Assembly (NCBI RefSeq): GCF_014323705.1
Contig: NZ_JABVEC010000055.1
Span: 1-32,743, forward strand
From: Actinomadura alba
Lineage (GTDB): Bacteria; Actinomycetota; Actinomycetes; Streptosporangiales; Streptosporangiaceae
DNA: 32,743 bases
Direction of reading: 5' to 3'
In this document: piece after piece, positions 22,703 through 30,405 of the stretch
Layout of the letters: each line of letters opens with the position of its first letter
Numbering within the stretch: the first letter of the stretch is position 1
Position numbers and translations under genes: made by a program
The notes under the pieces: generated by a model
Told to the model about the DNA's origin: nothing
The model's input: the letters and a program-made list of their open reading frames with translations, nothing else
The model's database searches: none

Positions 22703-23137
22703 CTAAGCGTGATTTTTTAGCACAAGTTGGACTACGACGGAGGTCAAGCAAGGGCTACGGAAGGCAGGTGGCGGCCTGTACCGCTTCGGCCGCCGCAGCG
22801 GCGCGGCTGCGGCGCGGGCCTCCATCGCGGCGAACTGGGCTTCTAGTAGCTCAGGGGTATGGCCCTTCAAACCTTGCTGCGCGGCACGCGCGAGGTGCAG
22901 GGCCTCGCGGTGCTCACCGAGGTAGTTGGCCTGGTGGCACATGGCCGACAGGGTGCTGGCCCCGAGCATCCGATCTACGGCGTGGTGGGCTAGCGCCAAT
23001 GCCTGCACGAAGTATCGGCGGCCAAGGCCGTGCATTGCCCCCGCAGTAACTGTGTCCCGCTCAGGTGATGTTGCGTTCCTCAGTGCAGCGGTAGCCATGT
23101 CGAGTGTGTCAACTCGCGGTGCTGGTGTCTCGTTCAT
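22703..23137 (-). pseudogene. remnant of an XRE/TPR-type transcriptional regulator
   Basis: About 95 residues resemble the C-terminal TPR part of large actinomycete XRE regulators: GLGRRYFVQALALAHHAVDR, LGASTLSAMCHQANYLGEHR and EALHLARAAQQGLKG. The helix-turn-helix half is missing and nothing like it lies upstream. After QFAAMEARA the frame runs into arginine- and proline-rich non-homologous residues; another frame at this point gives AAAAAEAVQAATCLP then a stop, suggesting a frameshift. I read it as a decayed fragment. Confidence 0.6.
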
Positions 23138-23302
23138 CGTGCTGCGGCGAGTCGAGAAGCGCGGCGTTGCGGACGGATCGCCGGGCCGACCTCGCCGCCA
23201 CGCTCACCAATGAACCAGTTGTTCGGCCCAGTGCCTCCGAGCGGTCAGAGGCATTGATCGGTTGGAGGTCCCGATCGACGGGCGCCCGATACCGTGCCGT
23301 CT

Positions 23303-23932
23303 ATGATCCAGAACGACGGAGCGCAGGTCGTCGGGCAGACTGCTGCGGCGATCGAGGCGTTCCTGGCCGGCCGGACGGATGGTTCTCGCAGAGTGACCCT
23401 GCGCCCGCTCTCCAGCCGTGATCAGAGCGAGTTTCTTGAGCTGGTGGGCACCAGCGTCGACCTGCACCGCCCGTGGATGTCCCTGCCCTTCACTCCGCAG
23501 GAGTTCCAGGCTTATCTCACGCGTTATGAGCAGCCCGATGAGGAGTCGTTGCTGATCTGCGTGCGTGACACCGGTGCCATCGCCGGCATGGTCAACATCA
23601 ACAGCATCATCCGTGGACGCTTCCAATGCGGCTCTCTCGCCTATGCGGCCTTCCCCCCCGCTGCCGGTCAGGGCTATATGTCCGAAGGGCTCGACCTGGT
23701 GGTGCGCTATGCCTTCGAGCAGTTGCGGCTCCACCGGCTGGAAGCCCAGATTCAGCCTGAGAATCATGCCTCGTTGAATCTGGTCCGACGCATCGGCTTC
23801 CGCAAAGAGGGTTACTCGCCTGAGTTCCTGTTCGTCGACGGTGCGTGGCGAGGCCACGAACGGTGGGCCATCACCAGTTCCATGATCGAGATCGCCCCCA
23901 CCGACCCGCATCCCACGTTGCCCGAACGCTGA
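23303..23932 (+). CDS. GNAT-family N-acetyltransferase (RimJ/RimL-like)
   Basis: A 209-residue acetyltransferase. VTLRPLSSRDQSEFLELV opens the fold, GAIAGMVNINSIIRG is the central sheet, and AAGQGYMSEGLDLVVRYAFE contains the acetyl-CoA loop (Q/R-x-x-G-x-G/A type). The next part, LRLHRLEAQIQPENHASLNL, and IGFRKEGY are typical of the RimJ/RimL group, which acetylates protein N-termini or small amines. ATG 23303 lies 7 nt after TACCGT (23290-23295); the GTG at 23294 overlaps that -10 box. It stands alone, downstream of the divergent regulator remnant. Confidence 0.9.
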   Translation: MIQNDGAQVVGQTAAAIEAFLAGRTDGSRRVTLRPLSSRDQSEFLELVGTSVDLHRPWMSLPFTPQEFQAYLTRYEQPDEESLLICVRDTGAIAGMVNINSIIRGRFQCGSLAYAAFPPAAGQGYMSEGLDLVVRYAFEQLRLHRLEAQIQPENHASLNLVRRIGFRKEGYSPEFLFVDGAWRGHERWAITSSMIEIAPTDPHPTLPER

Positions 23933-24119
23933 GGTGCTTCAGCTTCGTTGGTGAGCCGCCATCCAGACGTTGGTGGGTCTGAACCGTCCCGGGTCTGGTG
24001 GAGAGCCGTGGGGCCGGCTTGGGTTGACAACAGCCAGGAACGGACCGCTCAGCACGGACCAAACAACGAGCCTTCCGGCCGCAGCTCGCGAACGACCGCG
24101 GGCCGGGGTTGACCTTTGC
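23933..24119. other. non-coding or decayed sequence
   Basis: No supportable gene. The minus-strand frame of the neighbouring integrase-module fragment continues here, but without similarity to its family, so this stretch probably belongs to the decayed mobile element. Confidence 0.4.
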
Positions 24120-24290
24120 GCAATCGTTGGTCTTGGCGTAGAAGCCAGTGCAGGTCACCCCAGACTCAGCAGCGAGAGTCTTCAGGGCACAGCGTCCGCC
24201 CGGCGGGATCTCGCCCCGTAGCGGCCGGTCCATCGTGGCTCGGATCGCTTGCTCATTACGAGCCCTGGTCTCATCAGAGAGCCGTCCCAT
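24120..24290 (-). pseudogene. remnant of a small integrase-associated (DUF6262-like) protein
   Basis: The frame starting at ATG 24290 reads MGRLSDETRARNEQAIRATM, then PPGGRCALKTLAAESGVTCT and GFYAK. From memory this resembles the short helix-turn-helix-like protein encoded next to tyrosine integrases in actinomycete elements. Similarity stops after GFYAK at about 24120, although the frame stays open to 23871. The remaining 120 residues look unrelated and Cys/Pro/Arg-rich. The ATG lies 3 bp after the stop of the integrase fragment, matching an original operon. Confidence 0.45.
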
Positions 24291-24292
24291 GC

Positions 24293-24550
24293 TCAATCCC
24301 CTTCATCCGGCGCTGGCGGGTTGGTGTTGGCTGCGTCGATTTCGGTGACGACTTGCTGTGCTCGGGCGACCTCGGCTTCCAGACGGCTGCGTTCGGTCTT
24401 CTGACCGCGGCTGAGACCGGCGACGAAGACCTTGCCGTTGTCGGCGGCCTCAGCCCAGACCGGCCGGTGGCAAGGGTGGTGGGTGGCCTGGGGGCAGCGC
24501 GCTGAGTCGCACATCCCGATCGGCCGCGATGGCGTTCCATCTCTCGTCAC
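24293..24550 (-). pseudogene. C-terminal remnant of a site-specific integrase
   Basis: The frame encodes CDSARCPQATHHPCHRPVW, then AGLSRGQKTERSRLEAEVAR and a final PPAPDEGD. A cysteine/histidine-rich patch followed by a coiled-coil tail is what I recall at the C-terminus of a group of actinomycete tyrosine integrases. The catalytic domain is missing: upstream (24551-24693) I see only a short broken frame (KKARSITRERHREFAQVGG), unassigned. The identification is by resemblance only. Confidence 0.45.
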
Positions 24551-24693
24551 TCATGTACTAGAGACACCAGCGGGCCTCCCGGGGTTGACCGCCGACCTGG
24601 GCGAATTCGCGATGACGTTCGCGGGTGATGCTTCTGGCTTTCTTCTGGGCGCAAGCAAGTGACCCCCGCGCTGCGGGTTTCGCGACATCCGAG

Positions 24694-25206
24694 TCAGCGG
24701 GCGGCGAGGGCCCGTTCGAAAGCGGCGTAGACGTCCGGAGTGAACAGGACGAAACGCACGTCGTGGACGCCGGTCGGGGTGGACCGGACCGTGCTGACGG
24801 CTATCCGCGCGGCGTCGTCGACCGGCCACCCGTAGATCCCGGCCGACACGGCGGGAAAGGCCACCGACCCGGCACCCAGTTCGTCGGCCACCCGCAACGA
24901 CTCGCGATAGCAGGAGGCCAGCAGCTCCGAGCGGTCCTCGGACTCGGCGTAGACAGGGCCCACCGTATGGATCACCCATCGGGCGGGTAGTTCGCCCGCC
25001 GTGGTCGCCACAGCCTGGCCGGTCGGCAGCCCCTTTCCGTAGTGGGATGCCCGCAGCTTCCGGCAGGCCGCCAGGATCGCCGGTCCGCCGCGTCGGTGAA
25101 TGGCGCCGTCGACTCCGCCACCGCCCAGCAACGAGGAGTTCGCCGCGTTGACCACGGCGTCCACTTGCTGCTCGGTGATGTCCCCCTGAACGAGCTTGAT
25201 CTCCAC
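24694..25206 (-). CDS. macrodomain O-acetyl-ADP-ribose deacetylase (YmdB-like)
   Basis: A 170-residue stand-alone macrodomain. Start GTG 25206 has GGAAGGT 9 nt upstream and yields the usual MEIKLVQGDIT. Ligand-binding blocks are complete: GDI (8-10), NAAN (20-23), GGGGVDGAIH (28-37) and PAVSAGIYGWP (118-128). Such enzymes remove acetyl from O-acetyl-ADP-ribose or ADP-ribose from proteins. The frame is open further upstream to 25260, but that part is not homologous. It is followed by the integrase remnants and preceded by the TIGR03084 gene on the same strand. Confidence 0.93.
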   Translation of the reverse strand: MEIKLVQGDITEQQVDAVVNAANSSLLGGGGVDGAIHRRGGPAILAACRKLRASHYGKGLPTGQAVATTAGELPARWVIHTVGPVYAESEDRSELLASCYRESLRVADELGAGSVAFPAVSAGIYGWPVDDAARIAVSTVRSTPTGVHDVRFVLFTPDVYAAFERALAAR

Positions 25207-25294
25207 AGCACTGTGACCTTCCGTGATGGCCGCGATCGACGGCCGGTGCTCGCCACGCATCCTGCCAGGTCCGGGACCGCGCGCCTTCCGTTCT

Positions 25295-26086
25295 TCAGGC
25301 GGCGTCCGACGGGGCGCGGCCGGATCCAGGGGGACCGGCGAAGGCCTGGGCGATGTCCAGCCAGCGGTCGGCGTTTTCTCCGGTCACCGTGAGGTCCAGG
25401 TCGGCGCGGTGCCGCCGCTGGGTCACCAGCAGGCAGAAGTCGAGCGCGGGCCCGGTCACCGACTGGGCGGCGTCCGCAGGGCCCCATGTCCAGGAGTCGC
25501 CGGAGGGTGCGGTGAGGCCTACCCGGAACTCCTCCCGGGGAGGGGTGAGACCCCGGATGTGGAACGCGAAATCCCGGGTGCGCACCCCGATATGGGCGAC
25601 GTGCCGCAGCCGCTCCGTGGGCTCGCGTTTCACTCCGAGCGCGTCGGCGACGTCCTGGCCATGCGCCCAGGTCTCCATGAGTCGCGCGGTGACCATCGAC
25701 GGCGCGCGCATCGGCGGTCCGAACCACGGAAGCCTGGTGCCGCCGGGAACGGCGGTCAGCGCCTCGGCCAGCCTCAGCCGCCCGGCCCGCCAGCGCAGCA
25801 ACAGCCGGCCCGGCTCTTCGCCGGCTCCCTCCTCCGCACCCGCGTCCACGTACTCCTGTGGACTCGCGGTGGCTTCGGAGAGCATGGCGGCGAAGGCGTC
25901 CGGATCGGTCGCCGCGGTGATCGCCAGCCGGTCGGTCCACGCGAGGTGCGACACCTGGTGCGCTATCGTCCAGCCCTCGGCCGGAGTCGCGAGCGCCCAC
26001 TGATCGGCGTCGAGCGGCGCGACGAGCCCGTCGAGGTGCTCGCTCTCCGCGTTCAGCGCCGCGAGCAGCGGCCGGATGTCGGTCAT
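25295..26086 (-). CDS. TIGR03084 family metal-binding protein (DinB-like)
   Basis: A 263-residue protein with a mycothiol-dependent maleylpyruvate isomerase/DinB-like four-helix N-terminal domain (IRPLLAALNAESEHLDGLV; WTIAHQVSHLAWTDRLAI) and the conserved METWAHGQDVADALG helix, whose histidines form the metal site together with H48/H52-type residues. The C-terminal part is beta-rich (SWTWGPADAAQSVTGPALDF). Its start overlaps the stop of the acyl-CoA synthetase gene by 4 bp, so the two are coupled. This pairing suggests a role in acyl-CoA or thiol chemistry, not a known reaction. Confidence 0.88.
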   Translation of the reverse strand: MTDIRPLLAALNAESEHLDGLVAPLDADQWALATPAEGWTIAHQVSHLAWTDRLAITAATDPDAFAAMLSEATASPQEYVDAGAEEGAGEEPGRLLLRWRAGRLRLAEALTAVPGGTRLPWFGPPMRAPSMVTARLMETWAHGQDVADALGVKREPTERLRHVAHIGVRTRDFAFHIRGLTPPREEFRVGLTAPSGDSWTWGPADAAQSVTGPALDFCLLVTQRRHRADLDLTVTGENADRWLDIAQAFAGPPGSGRAPSDAA

Positions 26087-27771
26087 GAGATCCCCTTGTC
26101 GGTGTCGCCGGCGCCGGTGCCGGAGGCGTGGGTGCAGGGCGAGGCGCCGGTGCCGCCGGCGGCGGTCAGGACCGCGCGGGCCGCCGCGTAGTCGGCCTTG
26201 CCGTTGGGCAGCCGTAGCCCTCGCGCGGTGCGCAGGAACGCCTTGGGCAGCTTGTAGCGGGCGAGATGCGCTGCGCAGGCCGAGCGAAGCTCGTCGTCGG
26301 TACGTTCGGCCGACAGCCGGACGACCGCGACGACCTCCTGGCCCCAGCGTTCGCTCGGGCGGCCGACGACGAGGGCGTCGGTCACGCCCGGCACGCCGCG
26401 CAGTACGTTCTCGACCTCCTCGGCGAACACCTTCTCGCCGCCGGTGTTGATCGTGGTGGCCTCCCTTCCGTACACCACGACGGTGCCGTCGGCCAGCAGC
26501 CGGGCACGGTCCCCGGCGACGGCGAACCGTCGCCCGCCGACGGTGATGAAGGTGGCGGCCGTCTTCTCCGGGTCGCCGAGATAACCCAGCGGGATCGTGC
26601 CGGTCTTGGCCAGCCAGCCGAGCTCCTCCTCACCCGGGGCCAGGGCACGGGTGCGGTCGGCGCTGAGCACGGCCGTTCCCGGCGCGGGAGTGAAGGGGCG
26701 GTCGTCCGAGCCGTTTCGGGCGACCTGGAAACCGGTCTCCGTCGACCCGAGGACATCGGTGATCCGTACGGCCGGCAGGGCGGAGGCCAGCCGCCGCTTG
26801 ATCCGCGGACTGATCGCGGCACCCGAATTGAGGATCTCCCGCAGCTCCGAGAGGTCGTGGCGGCCGGCCCCGCGATCGAGCTCGTCGGCGATCGGCCGGG
26901 CGAACGCGTCGCCCACGATGGTCACCCGGGTCACCCGCTCGCGGGAGGCGACACTGAGCAGGTCGCCGGCGTCCAGCCGGTCGACCCGATCCGGGATCAC
27001 GACAGTGGCGCCGGCGCGCCATCCGCCGAGAGCCGACCACGTTCCGGTGCCGTGCATGAGCGGCGGCGCGATCAGTACGCGACGCCGGGAGGTCACAGCG
27101 GGTTCGAGGGCCTCCGCCAGATCCGTGATCGGGGTGCCGTCCCGCCGCCGCAGCCCCAGCGGCCCGCTCAGCAGGTCGCCGATGCGCCACAGGACGCCCT
27201 TGGGCATTCCGGTCGTGCCACCGGTGTAGAGGATGTGCAGGTCATCGGGGCTCGGCTGGACGTCCAGCGGCTCGGGCGAGGCCGCGGCAAGTGCCTGGTC
27301 ATAGTCGAGGGCTTCGGGCAGGAGTTCGGCGCCGGACTCGTCGGGGACCTGCAGCAGCAACGCGGGCCGATCGAACCGATCGAGGATCCGGCGCAGCGTC
27401 CGCGCGAAGCGGGCGTGATAGACGATCGCGGCCGGCCGGGCGTCGGTGAAGAGGTGGGCGAGCTCGTCGTCGACGTACCGGTAGTTGACGTTGAACGGCG
27501 CGACCCTCGCCTTGTGCGCGGCGAGCAGGCCCTCCAGGTACTCCGGCCCGTTGTGCAGATAGAGGGCGAGATGGTCGTGGCCGGACGCCCACGGTGCGCC
27601 GGTCCCGCCCCGTGGCCCGAGCCCGTGAGCGTGCAGCACCCGAGCCAGCCGGCGGGTCCGATCGGTGACGTCGTGCCAGGTCAGCCGCCTGTCCCGCCAT
27701 ACCAGGCACTCCCGGTCGGGTACGGCGGCCGCGATCGCCTCATGCAGCGTCGCCAGATCGAGTCGAGGCAA
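26083..27771 (-). CDS. acyl-CoA synthetase (AMP-binding, FadD-type)
   Basis: A 562-residue adenylate-forming enzyme that activates a carboxylic acid with ATP and joins it to CoA. The P-loop-like motif YTGGTTGMPKG is at 182-192; GSTETG, then VYGREATTINTGGEKVFAEE and LPNGKADYAA with the catalytic Lys complete the signature (quoted in parts). Acyl chain preference is not readable. Start is TTG 27771: GAGGAG lies 6 nt upstream and no better start exists. It is first in an operon with the TIGR03084 gene. A palindrome over the -10 region suggests control by a TetR-like repressor. Confidence 0.93.
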   Translation of the reverse strand: MPRLDLATLHEAIAAAVPDRECLVWRDRRLTWHDVTDRTRRLARVLHAHGLGPRGGTGAPWASGHDHLALYLHNGPEYLEGLLAAHKARVAPFNVNYRYVDDELAHLFTDARPAAIVYHARFARTLRRILDRFDRPALLLQVPDESGAELLPEALDYDQALAAASPEPLDVQPSPDDLHILYTGGTTGMPKGVLWRIGDLLSGPLGLRRRDGTPITDLAEALEPAVTSRRRVLIAPPLMHGTGTWSALGGWRAGATVVIPDRVDRLDAGDLLSVASRERVTRVTIVGDAFARPIADELDRGAGRHDLSELREILNSGAAISPRIKRRLASALPAVRITDVLGSTETGFQVARNGSDDRPFTPAPGTAVLSADRTRALAPGEEELGWLAKTGTIPLGYLGDPEKTAATFITVGGRRFAVAGDRARLLADGTVVVYGREATTINTGGEKVFAEEVENVLRGVPGVTDALVVGRPSERWGQEVVAVVRLSAERTDDELRSACAAHLARYKLPKAFLRTARGLRLPNGKADYAAARAVLTAAGGTGASPCTHASGTGAGDTDKGIS

Positions 27772-27796
27772 TGGATCTCCTCATCGGGACGAAGAG

Positions 27797-27820
27797 AATG
27801 TAACCGAATGTGAATCGGTT
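27797..27820 (-). promoter_or_regulatory. promoter and palindromic operator of acyl-CoA synthetase operon
   Basis: AACCGA-ATGTGAA-TCGGTT (27802-27820) is a perfect 6+6 inverted repeat. It adjoins a minus-strand -10 box TACATT (27802-27797), about 26-31 nt upstream of the TTG start. Such spacing fits a TetR- or FadR-like repressor that blocks polymerase. No regulator gene is adjacent. Confidence 0.5.
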
Positions 27821-27837
27821 TCCCAGTACGTACCCGC

Positions 27838-28155
27838 CTAGCGCGTCCGGCCCGTGGAATCTCCTGCCTGGTCCGGACTCCGGCCCGCGGAGGGCACTGT
27901 GCGCGTGCGGAAGCGCTCCAGCTCGCGGCCGAGGTGTTCCGGGGTATGCGCCTCGATCAACCGGTCGCCGGCCAATGCCCACCAATGGCCGGTCGCCTGG
28001 CCGAACCACAGCGGTACGGCGGGGAACCGCTGCTCGAGCAGTGCCAGCGCCACCTCAGGCGCTATCGCGGGAAGCGGAGGAGGGGGGGCACCCGCGACCG
28101 CGGACTCCGCCTCGTTCCCCGCACTTCCGCAATGGCGCCCGTGATGGCCGCTCAC
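27838..28155 (-). CDS. hypothetical protein, last gene of a three-gene operon
   Basis: A 105-residue protein starting at GTG 28155, overlapping the previous gene by 4 bp. Its core is LEQRFPAVPLWFGQATGHWW followed by ALAGDRLIEAHTPEHLGREL. This tryptophan-rich pattern (WFG, WWAL, LIEA-TPE-LG) I recall from small hypothetical proteins of Streptosporangiales; no function is known. The 117 bp encoding its C-terminal part (27868-27984) recur at 30406-30522. The N-terminal 35 residues are low-complexity. Confidence 0.6.
   Translation of the reverse strand: MSGHHGRHCGSAGNEAESAVAGAPPPPLPAIAPEVALALLEQRFPAVPLWFGQATGHWWALAGDRLIEAHTPEHLGRELERFRTRTVPSAGRSPDQAGDSTGRTR
27868..27984. repeat. 117-bp direct repeat, copy 1 (in gene)
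   Basis: Same length and orientation as the copy at 30406-30522, with 8 mismatches in 117 positions by my count. It encodes the C-terminal part of the hypothetical protein ending at 27838. Confidence 0.9.
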
Positions 28156-28508
28156 CGCTTCGGCCGCGGTATGAACGGGCCGGGGCCAGGCGGCAGAGAC
28201 GTCAGCCGTACGAGGAATCGCCTGAGCCGTGGTCGGCCGGACGGTGGCGCGGCGGCGCGCGTTCGAGGCTCCCCGGGGGCCGGGAACCCGTCACGTTCGC
28301 GCCGCCGCGCCGGTTCGAGGGGGTCGTACGGCCCGGCACCGTTGCTCCGGCGGTCGATACCAGGCCGTACGACGTCGCCCGGGCCTTCCCCTGTCCCGGA
28401 CGTCAGAGCGGGTACGGCGGCCATGCCCATACGGGCCTCCGCCGTACCGCTTGCACTGGTCACCGCCGCGGACGGCGGGTGATGCGGGTCGCCCCACGAG
28501 ATGCCCAC
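28152..28508 (-). CDS. hypothetical Pro/Arg-rich protein
   Basis: A 118-residue frame from GTG 28508, 1 bp after the stop of the upstream 79-residue gene and overlapping the next gene by 4 bp. The sequence is rich in Pro, Arg and Gly (SGTGEGPGDVVRPGIDRRS), with no recognisable domain, signal or helix. The operon-like spacing is the main support; a long untranslated spacer is the alternative. Confidence 0.35.
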   Translation of the reverse strand: MGISWGDPHHPPSAAVTSASGTAEARMGMAAVPALTSGTGEGPGDVVRPGIDRRSNGAGPYDPLEPARRRERDGFPAPGEPRTRAAAPPSGRPRLRRFLVRLTSLPPGPGPFIPRPKR

Positions 28509-28509
28509 G

Positions 28510-28749
28510 TCAGACCCGCGTGCTCTCGATGTCGCGCTGACCTACGAGCGCGTCACGCAGTTCGTCGGCGGTGTCCCCGGCGACCGTGTGCGCGAGACCG
28601 GCCCGCATCTCCTCGGTGGTGAGGACGCGATCGCGTCGGGTCGCCCACCAGGTACCGGCCTCGCCCGTCGCCGTCCGCGCCCGCCACACATGCCAGCCGG
28701 GGAAGTCGTCCTGAAGCCGTTCGAGAGAGACGCGGTCATCGACAGTCAC
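28510..28749 (-). CDS. hypothetical protein, small DFPGW-type
   Basis: A 79-residue protein starting at GTG 28749, with AGGAG about 10 nt upstream. It reads VSLERLQDDFPGWHVWRART, then TWWATRRDR and a C-terminal helix (TADELRDALVGQ). I recall similar small proteins next to XRE/DUF397 genes in actinomycetes, but no function. It is first of a three-gene set and is divergent from the XRE regulator gene. Confidence 0.65.
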   Translation of the reverse strand: MTVDDRVSLERLQDDFPGWHVWRARTATGEAGTWWATRRDRVLTTEEMRAGLAHTVAGDTADELRDALVGQRDIESTRV

Positions 28750-28834
28750 GAGGCGATCACTCCTAGTTGCGGCGATGGGGCGTGGGTCGGTGCGGACGAT
28801 GAGGAGTCGGGGATGCGCCCATGGTGGCGGATGC

Positions 28835-28913
28835 TCGACAAAATATCAATACTCTTTTTTAGTCGAGATGTTTTGGTGTCTGAGTGTTGATGCGGCGGTG
28901 ATGTCCTACGATC
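28835..28913. promoter_or_regulatory. AT-rich regulatory region of the XRE gene
   Basis: In otherwise GC-rich DNA this stretch is markedly AT-rich. It contains CTCGAC (28834-28839) and GTCGAG (28862-28867), and a second inverted repeat ATCAATACTC (28845-28854) with GAGTGTTGAT (28882-28891), 9 of 10 positions pairing. TACGAT (28908-28913) is a plausible -10 box for the XRE gene, giving a short leader with GGAG before ATG 28946. Confidence 0.45.
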
Positions 28914-28945
28914 TCCTCACTGCCAGTGATGATTCGGAGACGCCA

Positions 28946-29806
28946 ATGTCCAGCCCTCGTCGTAGTCCGACGCTTCGACGGCGACGCCTCTCGGCAGAGC
29001 TGCGAAGGCTTCGGCGAGATTGCGGCCTTACGGCACTCGATGTGACGGATCGGTTGAACTGGGCCGCTGGGAAACTGACGCGGATGGAGCGTGGGGAGTG
29101 GGTGCGGCCTAACCCGAGGGATGTGCAGGACCTGCTGGACGTCTACGGTGTTACCGATCAGCACCAGCGTGAACAGCTCATGGCATGGGCGCGTGAGGGA
29201 CGCGAGCGTGGATGGTGGCATCCATATCGCGACATGCTGTCGGAGTCCTACACGACATTCATAGGGCTGGAGGCCGAGACTGCCACCGAGCGCACGTTCG
29301 AGCTCGCGGTGATCCCGGGGATTCTGCAGACGGCCGACTACGCACGCGCTCTGATGAGTCGAGGTCCCGCGGAGATCTCCGCGGCCGAGATCGATCACCG
29401 CGTGGAGATCCGGATGGCTCGTCAGCAGATCCTGACCGGAGAGGATCCGCTACGCCTGTGGGCGGTGATCGACGAAGCGGCCTTGCAGCGTCCGGCAGGT
29501 GGTGATGTGGTGATGCGTGCGCAGATGCAGCACCTCATCAAGGTCGCGGAGTTGCCCAAGGTGACTCTTCAGGTCATCCCCTTCAGCAGCGGTACTCATC
29601 CAGGGACCAAGGGACCGTTCACCATCCTTGAGTTCAGGGAACGGCAGGATCCAGATGCCGTTTACGTCGAGAACGTCGCAGGCGAGCTGTTCATTGAGGA
29701 GCCGGAGGAAGTGGATTCATTCCGAATCGCTTTCGAGCGGCTGACGGCAGTCGCCAAGAGTCCCGAGGATACGATCGCGACGATTGCCGGACTTGCACGG
29801 CAATGA
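28946..29806 (+). CDS. XRE-family regulator with DUF5753 sensor domain
   Basis: A 286-residue regulator. The helix-turn-helix is at about 14-68 (LSAELRRLRRDCGLTALDVT, then LNWAAGKLTRMERGEW), and DUF5753 spans about 85-280 with LEAETATERTFELAVIPGIL, QTADYARALM, QVIPFSSGTHPGTKGPFTIL and DAVYVEN. Such proteins are numerous in actinomycetes, are often paired with a DUF397 protein, and in known cases (WhiJ-like) regulate development. Start ATG 28946 has GGAG 7-8 nt upstream; ATG 28901 would precede the -10 box. The DUF397 gene follows. Confidence 0.92.
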   Translation: MSSPRRSPTLRRRRLSAELRRLRRDCGLTALDVTDRLNWAAGKLTRMERGEWVRPNPRDVQDLLDVYGVTDQHQREQLMAWAREGRERGWWHPYRDMLSESYTTFIGLEAETATERTFELAVIPGILQTADYARALMSRGPAEISAAEIDHRVEIRMARQQILTGEDPLRLWAVIDEAALQRPAGGDVVMRAQMQHLIKVAELPKVTLQVIPFSSGTHPGTKGPFTILEFRERQDPDAVYVENVAGELFIEEPEEVDSFRIAFERLTAVAKSPEDTIATIAGLARQ

Positions 29807-29828
29807 CCGTCCCCTCGAGCAGAAAGCG

Positions 29829-30044
29829 ATGTGGCTCATGTTCCGACACGGTGAACGGGCGCATGCGCAGTGGCGTAGGAGCCGTCGCAGCCAGGAGCAG
29901 GGAGCGTGCGTTGAGCTCGCGGAACTGCCCGGTGTGATCGCCGTTCGTGATTCCAAGAACCCTGAGGGTCCCGTGCTCGTGTTCGATGCCGACGTCTGGC
30001 GGGTGTTCCACGCCCGGATGGTTGCGGGCGGGCACGACCTCTGA
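29829..30044 (+). CDS. DUF397 domain-containing protein
   Basis: A 71-residue protein with the DUF397 pattern AQWRRSRRS, CVELAELPGVIAVRDSKNPE and GPVLVFDADVWRVFHARM. It is the standard partner of the DUF5753 regulator upstream, from which it is separated by 22 bp. Partners of this type modulate the regulator (BldB/WhiJ-related systems) or act as small antitoxin-like proteins; which applies here is unknown. I chose ATG 29829; ATG 29838 or an upstream TTG are also possible. Confidence 0.85.
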   Translation: MWLMFRHGERAHAQWRRSRRSQEQGACVELAELPGVIAVRDSKNPEGPVLVFDADVWRVFHARMVAGGHDL

Positions 30045-30071
30045 CAAGTGCACGACGGTGGCGGCACGGTT

Positions 30072-30401
30072 TCACGGGGCCACGGCGGACCAGGGGAGGG
30101 TGACCTCACCGAGCCGCCACCGGGTGCGGCCGCCGGCGGGCGGCCGGGTGATCACCGGCCAGGAGCGGGCGAGGGCCTCTACCGAGGCGAGCCAGCGCTG
30201 CCGGGGCCCGAACACCGACTGGGCGGCGGACGCGGCCCAGCAGCGGTCGAAGTCGGTCAGCAGCGCGTGTACGCCCTCGCCGGGTACGTTCCGGTGGATC
30301 AGCGTCTTGGGCAGCCGCTCGGCCAGCTCCGACGGGCGGGGCAATGACGGGAGATGCGCCGAGAACGTGATGGTGCGCGGCCCTTCGCGGCCGAGCGCCA
30401 C
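30072..30401 (-). CDS. hypothetical protein, possibly 5'-truncated by the repeat junction
   Basis: A 109-residue frame from GTG 30401: GREGPRTITFSAHLPSLPRP, then SELAERLPKTLIHRNVPGEG and a C-terminal LEVEALARSWPVITRPP-like end (here ASVEALARSWPVITRPPAGG). It has good codon character and helix pattern but no family I can name. The frame is open a few codons upstream (VRTRW) into the 117-bp repeat copy at 30406, so the original N-terminus may have been replaced when that copy arrived. It converges on the DUF397 gene. Confidence 0.55.
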   Translation of the reverse strand: MALGREGPRTITFSAHLPSLPRPSELAERLPKTLIHRNVPGEGVHALLTDFDRCWAASAAQSVFGPRQRWLASVEALARSWPVITRPPAGGRTRWRLGEVTLPWSAVAP

Positions 30402-30405
30402 CCAT

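Noticed and set aside
26266..27813. 515-codon open frame opposite the acyl-CoA synthetase gene
   Set aside because: Antisense shadow; the synthetase carries all AMP-binding motifs.
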